From assembly GCA_031127075.1 (NCBI GenBank), contig JARIFA010000016.1, positions 1 to 39,838 on the forward strand: a stretch of DNA of 39,838 bases, given 5' to 3'. The DNA comes from Gemmatimonadota bacterium. Its GTDB lineage: Bacteria > Gemmatimonadota > Gemmatimonadetes > Gemmatimonadales > Gemmatimonadaceae. Shown here piece after piece: positions 31,660-39,294 of this stretch; within the stretch, counting starts at the first letter, position 1, and each line of letters starts with the position of its first letter. Both the position numbers and the translations under genes were made by a program. Under the pieces are notes generated by a model. It did not search any database and had not been told where the DNA came from. It saw only the letters and a list, made by a program, of their open reading frames with translations.

Positions 31660-32253
31660 GTGGACGCGGGCGCGCATCCCTTCGTCGCCCGCGTCACGCG
31701 CGCCCTCGCGGCGCGCCCCGGCGTCCCCGCCGGGCGGGACGGGACGTTCCGCGAGGCCGCGGTCGCGCTCGTCCTCCGTCCGATCGAGGACGACGATGCC
31801 GAGCTGCTGCTCATCCGTCGCGCCGAGCGCGCCGACGATCCGTGGAGCGGACAGATCGGGCTGCCTGGGGGCGGCGTTGATGCCACCGATCGCTCGCTCG
31901 AGCAGACCGCGATCCGCGAGACACGTGAGGAGGTCGGACTCGACCTCGACGTGCACGGCCGTGTCCTCGGGGTGCTCGATGACCTGCGGCCGCGGACGCC
32001 GCACCTGCCATCGATCATCGTGCGGCCCTTCGTGACGGTGTACACGGGGGATCCTGCCGTCACCATCAGCGACGAGGTCGCGGAGGCGCGCTGGGTGCCG
32101 CTGTCCGCGCTCCGGCGGCCCGAAGCGCGTGCGCGCACCACGGTGCGCGCGCGCGGGTTCACCTTCGAGGTCGAGGCCGTGCAGCACGGGGATTTCACCA
32201 TCTGGGGGATGACCGAACGCATCCTCACGGGCTTCGAGGGGATCATCCGATGA
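31660..32253 (+). CDS. Nudix hydrolase, CoA pyrophosphatase-like
   Basis: A 197-residue protein from a GTG start. The region 'WSGQIGLPGGGVDATDRS' followed by 'TAIRETREEVGLD' has the spacing of the NudL/YeaB coenzyme A pyrophosphatase group, where a conserved Asp-x2-Asp replaces part of the canonical Nudix box. The REx2EE metal ligands are intact. The probable reaction is cleavage of CoA or acyl-CoA to 3',5'-ADP and 4'-phosphopantetheine (acylated in the latter case). It overlaps the PAP2 gene by ATGA and follows the rhodanese by 5 bases, so the three form one operon. Confidence 0.88.
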   Translation: MDAGAHPFVARVTRALAARPGVPAGRDGTFREAAVALVLRPIEDDDAELLLIRRAERADDPWSGQIGLPGGGVDATDRSLEQTAIRETREEVGLDLDVHGRVLGVLDDLRPRTPHLPSIIVRPFVTVYTGDPAVTISDEVAEARWVPLSALRRPEARARTTVRARGFTFEVEAVQHGDFTIWGMTERILTGFEGIIR

Positions 32254-32975
32254 GCGATTCGGTGCGGGATTCGCGCAGTCACCTGCCGCACGTTCTGGTC
32301 CACGACGACACGCAGTCGTGGCGCCCGCTCGTGCGCGCACTCGCCATCACCGCCGTGCTCACCGGGCTCGCCTGGATGGCCGATGGCTGGGTCTATGCTC
32401 GATGGAATGACCCACGGGTCTACGACCGCGATTGGGGACGCCTCCTCCGCGTGATGGGGTTCCTCGGTACCTGGCTCGCGCTCGCGGTGGCGATCGCGCT
32501 GCAGGAGGGCGCCGAGCCCGCGCGGCGCGCGCGCGCGCAACGTCGCGCCTCCCTGCTCTTTTGGTCAGCCGCGCTTGGTGGGATCGTCGCGGAGGTGGGA
32601 AAGCTCACGATCCGGCGTGAACGCCCGGAGCCGAACGATGGGGTGCATGCGTTTCGCGACTGGGGGGAGCGCACGTGGAGCTCCGCCGGGTTGGCGATGC
32701 CGAGCTCGCATACGCTGGTGGCGTTCGCGGGCGCGGCGATGCTCGCGCGGCTCTACCCGCGGGCGCGGTGGGTCGGGTACGTCCTCGCCACCGGGTGCGC
32801 GCTCACGCGGGTGATGGCGCGCGCACACTTTCTGAGCGATGTGGTGCTGGCGGCGGGGCTGGGGTGGATGGTGGCGTGGGGGATAGCACGGCGATTCACA
32901 TCGCGATCGGCTTCTTCGGCGCCACCTTCGGATCGACCAGCGGCCGCCGCTCGCGCAGGTGCTCCTCCATCCTGA
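32250..32975 (+). CDS. PAP2 family membrane phosphatase
   Basis: A 241-residue membrane phosphatase. The three PAP2 motifs are intact: 'KLTIRRERP' (Lys118, Arg125, Pro126), 'PSSHT' (151-155, His154), and 'RVMARAHFLSD' (Arg187, His193, Asp197). Several transmembrane helices flank them ('ALAITAVLTGLAWMADGW', 'FLGTWLALAVAIAL', 'VVLAAGLGWMVAW'). It probably dephosphorylates a lipid phosphate such as undecaprenyl-PP or phosphatidic acid on the outer face of the membrane. The last 28 residues are low-complexity Ser/Ala/Pro and overlap the 3' end of the S9 peptidase gene on the opposite strand by 80 bases. The end may be an extension produced by loss of an earlier stop. Confidence 0.9.
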   Translation: MSDSVRDSRSHLPHVLVHDDTQSWRPLVRALAITAVLTGLAWMADGWVYARWNDPRVYDRDWGRLLRVMGFLGTWLALAVAIALQEGAEPARRARAQRRASLLFWSAALGGIVAEVGKLTIRRERPEPNDGVHAFRDWGERTWSSAGLAMPSSHTLVAFAGAAMLARLYPRARWVGYVLATGCALTRVMARAHFLSDVVLAAGLGWMVAWGIARRFTSRSASSAPPSDRPAAAARAGAPPS

Positions 32976-35892
32976 GCCGCGGCACCCCCTCCTGCATCCA
33001 CTGGGGCGCCGGCTTCCCCTGCAGGAAGTGGTCGAACCACTCCTGCATCCGCATCGCGTAATCCTTCTGGTTGGCGGGGCGGGCGAGCCCGTGGTTCTCC
33101 CCGACGTACTCCAGCAGCACGACCTCCTTCCCGAGCTCGCGCAGCGTGTTGTAGTGCGTGATCCCCTGGTTGAAGTCCACCGCGCCGTCACGGTCGTTGT
33201 GGAGGATCATGAAGGGGATGTTCACGTTCTGCGCGAACCGGTTCGGCGAGTTGCGCAGGTACGCATCGGGGTTCCGCGCATAGCTGGAGCGGAAACGTCC
33301 CTGGCTCGAGATGAAGATTCCCTGGTTCGTGTTGCCGCTGTTCCAGTACACGGAGCTGAACATCGAGACCATATCCGTGAGCGGCGCGCCGGCGATTGCG
33401 GTCTTGAAGAGGTTGGTCTGCGTGGTGATGAAGCTCGTCTGGTATCCACCCCAGCTGTGCCCCTGCAGCGCGACGTTCGTGGAGTCCACGATCCCCGCGG
33501 CGATCGCGGCCTTCACCGCCGGCACCACGCACCACACCGCCGACCGGCCCGGCTCATCGAGCTGATACCGGATGTCGGGCATGAAGTACGCGTAGCCGCG
33601 CGACGTGTACACGCTCGGATTCGCGTAGCGCGTCGCGTTGGGCTGCGCGTAGGCGTGGAGCCCCTGGCTCAGCAACTCATAGATGTACGTCAGGGTGGGG
33701 TAGCGCTTGCCCTCCTCGTAGCCCGCCGGGAGGAAGAGCGCGCCCTGCATCGGGGTGTCGCTATTCTCGCACGTGTAGTCGATGAGCCGCGCCCCGGCGC
33801 TCCACGCCACCTCCGCCTGTTGCGGATTGGCGTCCGTGAGGCGCCGCTCGTTCGCGAGCCCGGCGTCGGCGACGTACCAGTCGGGGAATCGCACGAAGGT
33901 CTGCCGCGTGAACGCCCAGATCTCGGCGTCACGCGCACGGCGGAAGTCGACCTTGGCGTCCTCCCACGCGAGCACGCGCGTCCCACCACGCTGGGCATCC
34001 ACCTGCATGAGCCCCTCGCGCTTGGTGCGCTCGCCATACGTCTCGACGAAGAGCGGCTTCGTGAGGTCGATCCCCTTCTCCTTCGGGTCTGCCCCCACCC
34101 GCATCTGGTAGCGGATCCCCTGCGCCTTGCCATTCCCCGTCACGTTGAGCGCCGGACCGCCCGCGACGCCGACGCGCCAGAGGTCCCAGTTGTCGCGCAC
34201 GAAGAGCTGGCGCGAGTCTCGCGACCACCCGAACGGCGGCGCCACCGGCGGCTTCACGACGTTGTGGTCGTCCTCGTCGTCCCAGAAGGTGGCGGCCACG
34301 CCCTCGGTCACGCGACGCGACTGGCGCGTGGCGAACTCGTGGACGTGCCAGTGGCCGTCGTCGTACCACGCGGCCCGTTGGCCATCCGGCGCGAGGAGCG
34401 AGCGATATGGGCCGCCGGGGTTCTGCAGCCCCTTCGCGATCAGCGTCCGCTCGCCCGTGGTCGCGTCGATCGCGTAGAGATCGCGCAGCGCACGGCCGTC
34501 GACGCTCGCCTGCCGCTCGTAGGGCGTGAAGTCGGCGCCGAGCGCCCACCGGTCGCCGTCGGCGATGACGACATCGCGCACGGTGGCATCGGAGAGGCGT
34601 ACCACCTTCGGCGTGGCGATGTGCCACGCCGCGAGGTAGCTGAAGCTGCGGTCCTGCGCTTCGGTCACCTGCTGCGCGCTCTGGAGCCGCGGGTCCTTCC
34701 AGTGCCAGAGGATCAGCGACGGCGTGTCCTCGTCCTGTCGGGCCGGCGCGATCTGGCCGCCCGCGCCGGCGCCCGGGGCTGGTGCGCTCGCCCCGCCCCC
34801 CACCGGTGGCGCCGTCGAGGCCGGCGGTGCGGGCCGCGGCTCCCGCAGCCCGAAGTAGATCGTCCCCTGCGCGTCGCTCCACTTGGGCATGCGGTCGGCG
34901 CTCACCATCAGGCCGGCCGGCATCCCCGCACTCTGGTCGTCGATGCTGAGCGTCACCGGCGTGCGTGAGGTGAGGCGCGCCCAGCCGAGGATCGTCGACG
35001 CGGTGTCGCGCGCGGCGGAGTCGGCGACGGAACGGATCACGGCGAGCGCATCCCCCGTGTCGGCCCAGGCGAGCCGACGGTACTGCGCCTTCGCGCCGTC
35101 GAGCGCACGCACCACACCCGTCGATAGCTCGCGCAGCTGGACGCCATTGCCGAGCTGGTCGCGCTGGTCCACGGTCCACGCCAGATAGCGGCCCGCCGCG
35201 TCGAAGGCGAACTCACCCACGCCGACGAGCGTCACGGGCGCGCCTCCCGTGAGGTCCACGAGCAGCACCGTCGACCCGCTCACCGCCGGTGCGCCGTTGC
35301 CGCCGGCCGGCGCGTCAGGAGGCATCAGCTGCACCGCGAGTACGTCGGAGCGGTCGCCCGCGAAGCGGAAGCTCCGCGCGCGCTCGAACTCCCGCTTCGC
35401 ACCCGTCGTGAGGTCGATGACGCCGACCTTCGTCACGGGCGTCTTGCGGTCCCGCCGCGCCTTCCGTGCCTCCTCGGCGGTCGGATACACGGTGTAGGCC
35501 ACCCACCGGTTGTTCCCCGAGATGGCCACGCCGCTCGCGCCCCCGAATCCCGCGGCAGGCTCCCCGATCGCCACGCGGGTCTCCGTCGCGCCTGCCGCGG
35601 TGCCGCGCACCACGAACTCGGCGTCCCCCTCGTTCGGGGCGAGCACGTAGGCCATCCAGCGCCCGTCATTCGAGAGCGCTGGGGTGCGGATGCCGCGCCA
35701 GGAGAGGAGGTCTTCCATCGTAAGCGGCCGCTTCGGCGCGGTCGTCGCCTGGGCGGCCGTCGCCGCGCCGCGTGCGGCGGTCGGCACCGTCGGCTGCGCC
35801 GAGACGGCGGCCGGCAGGGTCATCAGCACGGTGGCGCCGAGCCCCCTGAGGGCGGGGAACGAACGGCGGAGGAGCGACGGCACGAGCGGCAT
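32896..35892 (-). CDS. Secreted S9 family (prolyl oligopeptidase-like) peptidase
   Basis: A 998-residue protein with a signal peptide ending '...TLPAAVSAQ'. Residues about 55-700 hold a beta-propeller with repeated 'ALSNDGRWMAYVLAP'-type blades. A Pro/Ala/Gly-rich linker interrupts it near 350-385. The catalytic alpha/beta-hydrolase domain has Ser813 in 'LQGHSWGGYQTS', the acid probably Asp902 in 'LHNDRDGAVDF', and His934 in 'GENHGLARP'. S9 enzymes cut short peptides after proline or, in other clans, act as acylaminoacyl or dipeptidyl peptidases. Export suggests use of external peptides. It is larger than most (about 700-800 residues) because of the extended propeller. Gemmatimonadota carry many such paralogues. 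Confidence 0.93.
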   Translation of the reverse strand: MPLVPSLLRRSFPALRGLGATVLMTLPAAVSAQPTVPTAARGAATAAQATTAPKRPLTMEDLLSWRGIRTPALSNDGRWMAYVLAPNEGDAEFVVRGTAAGATETRVAIGEPAAGFGGASGVAISGNNRWVAYTVYPTAEEARKARRDRKTPVTKVGVIDLTTGAKREFERARSFRFAGDRSDVLAVQLMPPDAPAGGNGAPAVSGSTVLLVDLTGGAPVTLVGVGEFAFDAAGRYLAWTVDQRDQLGNGVQLRELSTGVVRALDGAKAQYRRLAWADTGDALAVIRSVADSAARDTASTILGWARLTSRTPVTLSIDDQSAGMPAGLMVSADRMPKWSDAQGTIYFGLREPRPAPPASTAPPVGGGASAPAPGAGAGGQIAPARQDEDTPSLILWHWKDPRLQSAQQVTEAQDRSFSYLAAWHIATPKVVRLSDATVRDVVIADGDRWALGADFTPYERQASVDGRALRDLYAIDATTGERTLIAKGLQNPGGPYRSLLAPDGQRAAWYDDGHWHVHEFATRQSRRVTEGVAATFWDDEDDHNVVKPPVAPPFGWSRDSRQLFVRDNWDLWRVGVAGGPALNVTGNGKAQGIRYQMRVGADPKEKGIDLTKPLFVETYGERTKREGLMQVDAQRGGTRVLAWEDAKVDFRRARDAEIWAFTRQTFVRFPDWYVADAGLANERRLTDANPQQAEVAWSAGARLIDYTCENSDTPMQGALFLPAGYEEGKRYPTLTYIYELLSQGLHAYAQPNATRYANPSVYTSRGYAYFMPDIRYQLDEPGRSAVWCVVPAVKAAIAAGIVDSTNVALQGHSWGGYQTSFITTQTNLFKTAIAGAPLTDMVSMFSSVYWNSGNTNQGIFISSQGRFRSSYARNPDAYLRNSPNRFAQNVNIPFMILHNDRDGAVDFNQGITHYNTLRELGKEVVLLEYVGENHGLARPANQKDYAMRMQEWFDHFLQGKPAPQWMQEGVPRLRMEEHLRERRPLVDPKVAPKKPIAM

Positions 35893-35935
35893 AGGGGGCC
35901 TCGGAAGGGGAAACGCGATGCTCGAATCTGCGCGC

Positions 35936-35941
35936 TAGCTT
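35936..35941 (+). promoter_or_regulatory. -10 hexamer TAGCTT, leaderless-type spacing
   Basis: TAGCTT is followed by 6 bases (TCCTCC) and the GTG of the DtxR-type regulator at 35948. The 55-base divergent gap to the S9 peptidase contains no clear DtxR-box palindrome. The hexamer is the best promoter element in it. Confidence 0.45.
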
Positions 35942-35947
35942 TCCTCC

Positions 35948-36418
35948 GTGCCACGCGCTGCCGCTCCCCTCACCCGCCAGGCCGAGGACTACCTCAAGGC
36001 GATCCACGCGCTCGAGCGCGTGGGCGCGGCCGCTGGGACCAGTGATATCGCCGCCCGGCTTGGGATCGCCGCCGCCAGCGTGAGTGGGATGCTCCGTCGG
36101 CTCGCACGGCTCGGCCTGGTGAGCGTCGAGCGCTACAAGGGCGCACGGCTCACACCAACGGGCCGGGCGGAGGCACTCCTCCTCATCCGTCGCCATCGCG
36201 TCATCGAGACCTACCTGGTGGAACGCCTCGGGTTCGTCGGCGACGAGGTGCACGAGGAGGCGGAACGCCTCGAGCATGCCGCCAGCGACGCCCTCATCGC
36301 GCGAATGGCCGATGCCCTCGGGCACCCGACGCTCGACCCGCACGGCGCGCCGATTCCGGCGGCACGGACGGCCGCCCACAAAGCCGCCCGCACGTCCGCC
36401 CGCACAGCCGCCCGGTAG
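35948..36418 (+). CDS. DtxR/MntR family metal-dependent transcriptional regulator
   Basis: A 156-residue regulator from a GTG start. The winged helix 'LTRQAEDYLKAIHALER' and 'TSDIAARLGIAAASVSGMLR' is followed by the wing 'VSVERYKGARLTPTGRAEA' and the dimerisation/metal region 'RRHRVIETYLVERLGFVGDE', 'VHEEAERLEHAASDALI' and 'ALGHPTLDPHGAPIP'. The usual His and Glu metal ligands appear in place. There is no C-terminal SH3/FeoA domain, so it is of the short MntR/TroR-like form. The last 20 residues are an Ala/Arg/Thr tail. It probably senses Fe2+ or Mn2+. It precedes a four-gene ABC operon by 82 bases, and control of that operon is possible but unproven. Confidence 0.9.
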   Translation: MPRAAAPLTRQAEDYLKAIHALERVGAAAGTSDIAARLGIAAASVSGMLRRLARLGLVSVERYKGARLTPTGRAEALLLIRRHRVIETYLVERLGFVGDEVHEEAERLEHAASDALIARMADALGHPTLDPHGAPIPAARTAAHKAARTSARTAAR

Positions 36419-36500
36419 CACTGCGGCTCGCGCAGATCGTCGTCGCGACGGGAACTTCCGGCCCCGCCGCGGCATACGTCCCGCAGTCGCACCTCTGACG

Positions 36501-37400
36501 ATGCCCCCCGCCCCCCGACCGCTGCTCGCCGGCCTCCTCGCCGGCGTCCTGCTCCTGCCGAGCCTCCGGCCGGTGCCGCTCCGTGCGCAGACCCAAGCAC
36601 CGATCCGCGTACCGGTCGCCGCGCGTCGCACGATCGCGGTCGACGAGCGGCTCGCGGCTGCCGCAGGGCTCGCGATCGGCGACACCGTCCGCCTCGCCCC
36701 GACCGCCGGATCGCTCGGCGACCTCGTGCGCATCGTCGCGATCACCCGCCGCGGCGCCGATCCCAGCGAAGTCGCGCGTAACGAGTTCAAGGTCCGGCTC
36801 CACCTCGATCACCTGCAGGCCGTGACCGGGAGCGGTGACCGCGTCGGACGCTTCGCTGTCCGATCGAGCGCCGATGCGTCGGATGAGCCGAACGCCGCCC
36901 CCGACCGGGTCGCGGCCGCCATCAATCAGGCCGCCTTCGGCTTCCGCGCGTACCCGGCGTCGGCGGTGGCCGTCGAGACCTCCTCCACCTTCCGCGTGGT
37001 CAATCGCTTCCACCGCGCGATCGGCGTCATCACCATCGTCGCGAGCGCGATCTTCCTCCTCTGCATCACGCTCCTCAAGGTCGATGAACGTCGGCGCGAC
37101 GTCGGGGCGCTCCGCCTCATCGGCTGCTCGCGCGCGACGGTGCTCCGCGCGATCGTCCTCGAGGCGACCCTCGTCGCGCTCATCGGCAGCCTCCTCGGCG
37201 CCGCCCTCGGCTGGGCCGCCTCGGCGATCGTCAACTGGTACTACCAGGGCCTCTACCAGACGCCGCTGCGCTTCACTCTCGTGACACCCGGCATCGTCGG
37301 CTTCGCGGTCGTGCTTTCGCTCGGACTGGGCGTCGTGAGCGGGCTCCTCGCCGGTCGCCGGCTCGTGCGCACCGCGCCGCTCGAACTCGTCGGTCGATGA
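36501..37400 (+). CDS. ABC transporter permease, FtsX/MacB type, short form
   Basis: A 299-residue permease. An N-terminal hydrophobic segment (about 6-28, ending 'LRPVPLRAQTQ') looks like a cleavable signal peptide of the style seen in other secreted proteins here, rather than the usual RTxLT-type first helix of FtsX permeases. A periplasmic domain of about 140 residues follows, then three helices: 'VITIVASAIFLLCITLLKV', 'LVALIGSLLGAALGWAAS' and 'GFAVVLSLGLGVVSGLL'. 'RRRDVGALRLIGCSRATV' is the coupling loop contacting the ATPase. Its end overlaps the next permease gene (ATGA). It is probably one half of a MacB/LolCDE-like exporter or extractor. I chose the ATG at 36501 from the hydrophobic segment. 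Confidence 0.85.
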   Translation: MPPAPRPLLAGLLAGVLLLPSLRPVPLRAQTQAPIRVPVAARRTIAVDERLAAAAGLAIGDTVRLAPTAGSLGDLVRIVAITRRGADPSEVARNEFKVRLHLDHLQAVTGSGDRVGRFAVRSSADASDEPNAAPDRVAAAINQAAFGFRAYPASAVAVETSSTFRVVNRFHRAIGVITIVASAIFLLCITLLKVDERRRDVGALRLIGCSRATVLRAIVLEATLVALIGSLLGAALGWAASAIVNWYYQGLYQTPLRFTLVTPGIVGFAVVLSLGLGVVSGLLAGRRLVRTAPLELVGR

Positions 37401-38584
37401 TCGCCCGGCTCGCCCTCGCCGCGCTCACGCGCCGTCGCGCCCGCACCGCCCTCACCATCGCCGGCGTCGCCGTCGCCGCCGCGATGCTCCTCGATATGGT
37501 GATGCTCGGCTCCGGGATGCGGGAGAGTTTCCGGGGCTTCATCGACCAGCAGGGCTTCCAACTGCGGCTCACCCCGCGCGGCACGATGCCCTTCGACTCC
37601 GAGGCCACGGTCGGTGGCGCTGCCGCGCTCGTCACCGCGCTCCGCGCCGATCCGGACATCGCGCGCGTCGGTCCGGTGCTCGGCGGCAAGCACTTCGTCG
37701 CGGTCGATACCGGCGTGGTCGCGGGCTTCCTGCTCGGCCTCGATCCCACGGCGCAGGGCGATTACCGCCTCGAGGCGGGTCGCGACCTCGCCGCCGCCGA
37801 CGAGATGGTCGTGAGCACGGCGTGGCTCGTCGCGACCGGCCGTACCCTCGGTGATACGATCCGCGTCGCGGGCGGGTACGATCCGCAACTCCGCCGCGCC
37901 ACGGGGGAACGCACCCTGCGCATCGTCGGCCTCGGGCGCTTCCAGATGCTCGCCGCCTCCGACCGCGCGGCGGCGGTGCCGCTCGCCACCGCGCAGGCGA
38001 TGTTCGGCGCCGACCGTGCTGACCGGGTCTCCGTCCTCCTCGTCGAGACCCGCGGGGGGGCGGATGCCGAGGCGGTCGCCCGGCGCCTCGAGGCCGGCGA
38101 ACCCCGCCTCACCGCGCTCTCCACCGAAGCCGCGCTCAAGTTCGTCGACGAGCGCCTTGGCTATTTCCGGCAGCTCGCCTTCATCCTCGCCTCCGTGTCG
38201 CTCGCCGTCGGCTTCCTCCTCGTCACCACCCTCGTGACCGTCTCCGTGAACGAGCGCATCGGCGAGATCGCCGTGATGCGCGCCATCGGTGTGGCTCGCG
38301 CACGCATCGTCTCGCAGATCGTGCTCGAGGGCGTCGCGCTGTCCGTCGCCGGTGCGACCCTCGGCCTCGGCCTCGGCCTCGTCACCGCGCGCTGGCTCAA
38401 CGGCATTCTCGCCACCTTCCCCGGCCTCCCGGCGGCGTTCGACTTCTTCCGCTTCGAGCCCGCCGCGGCGTTCCGCGCGCTCGGACTCCTTGTCTGCTGC
38501 GGCATCGCCGCCGGGATCTGGCCCGCCTGGCGTGCTGCGACGCTCCCGATCGCCACCACCCTACGCGAGGAGGCCGTCGCGTGA
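37397..38584 (+). CDS. ABC transporter permease, FtsX/MacB type
   Basis: A 395-residue permease of ordinary layout. The first helix is preceded by 'LTRRRARTALTIAGVAVAAA', a periplasmic core of about 220 residues follows, and then three helices: 'FILASVSLAVGFLLVTTLV', 'VALSVAGATLGLGLGLVT' and 'LGLLVCCGIAAGIWPAWR'. The coupling helix is 'RIGEIAVMRAIGVARARI'. It overlaps the genes on both sides by 4 bases (ATGA with the short permease, GTGA with the ATPase). With the ATPase it should form a type VII (mechanotransmission) ABC complex acting on periplasmic or membrane cargo rather than moving it across the membrane. Confidence 0.92.
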   Translation: MIARLALAALTRRRARTALTIAGVAVAAAMLLDMVMLGSGMRESFRGFIDQQGFQLRLTPRGTMPFDSEATVGGAAALVTALRADPDIARVGPVLGGKHFVAVDTGVVAGFLLGLDPTAQGDYRLEAGRDLAAADEMVVSTAWLVATGRTLGDTIRVAGGYDPQLRRATGERTLRIVGLGRFQMLAASDRAAAVPLATAQAMFGADRADRVSVLLVETRGGADAEAVARRLEAGEPRLTALSTEAALKFVDERLGYFRQLAFILASVSLAVGFLLVTTLVTVSVNERIGEIAVMRAIGVARARIVSQIVLEGVALSVAGATLGLGLGLVTARWLNGILATFPGLPAAFDFFRFEPAAAFRALGLLVCCGIAAGIWPAWRAATLPIATTLREEAVA

Positions 38585-39294
38585 CGTCCGCCGCTCCCGT
38601 CCTCAGCGCGCAGGCGATCCGCCGCGCGTATCCCCTCGCCGGCCGCTCGGTGGAGGCCGTGCGTGGGCTCTCCCTCGAGGTGATGGCCGGTGAGTGGGTC
38701 GCCGTCGTCGGGACGAGCGGCTGTGGCAAGTCGACGCTGCTGAACCTCCTCGGTGCGATCGACCGCCCGACCACCGGTCGCATCGTGATCGCGGGGCGCG
38801 ATGTCTCCGCGCTCGGCGACGCCGAGGCCACGCGGTTCCGGCTCACCGGCGTCGGGTTCGTCTTCCAGCGATTCTACCTGATGCCGACGCTCACGGCCGC
38901 CGAGAACGTCGAGTTGCCGATGGCGGAGGCGCGCGTGCCACGAGCCCAGCGCGAAGCGCGGGCGCGCGAGCTCCTCGCGTACGTGGGACTCGACGGGCGT
39001 GCCGACCATCGGCCGTTCCAGCTCTCCGGCGGGGAGCAGCAGCGTGTCGCGATCGCGCGCGCGCTCGCCAATCGTCCGGCGCTCCTCCTCGCCGATGAGC
39101 CCACTGGCGAGCTCGACGCCCGAACCGGGGCCGAGATGATCGCCCTGTTCGACCGCCTTAACCGCGATGGGACGACCATCGTCACCGTCACCCACGACGA
39201 GGAGCTCGCGCAGGCGGCGCGTCGCGTCGTGCACATGAAGGATGGCGTCATCGTGGACGATGTCCTGCGACGCCCACTGGACGCGCGCGCGTGA
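38581..39294 (+). CDS. ABC transporter ATP-binding protein, LolD/MacB type
   Basis: A 237-residue ATPase from a GTG start. Walker A is 'GTSGCGKST' (44-52), the Q-loop Gln96 is in 'GFVFQRFYLMP', the signature is 'LSGGEQQRVAIARAL' (148-), Walker B is 'LLLADEPTGELD' with Glu173, and the switch His205 is in 'VTVTHDEELA'. The 'FVFQ' and 'DEPTGELD' wording is typical of the LolD/MacB/FtsE group. The start overlaps the upstream permease stop (GTGA) and its own stop overlaps the following permease start (GTGA), so four genes are translationally chained. Confidence 0.95.
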   Translation: MTSAAPVLSAQAIRRAYPLAGRSVEAVRGLSLEVMAGEWVAVVGTSGCGKSTLLNLLGAIDRPTTGRIVIAGRDVSALGDAEATRFRLTGVGFVFQRFYLMPTLTAAENVELPMAEARVPRAQREARARELLAYVGLDGRADHRPFQLSGGEQQRVAIARALANRPALLLADEPTGELDARTGAEMIALFDRLNRDGTTIVTVTHDEELAQAARRVVHMKDGVIVDDVLRRPLDARA

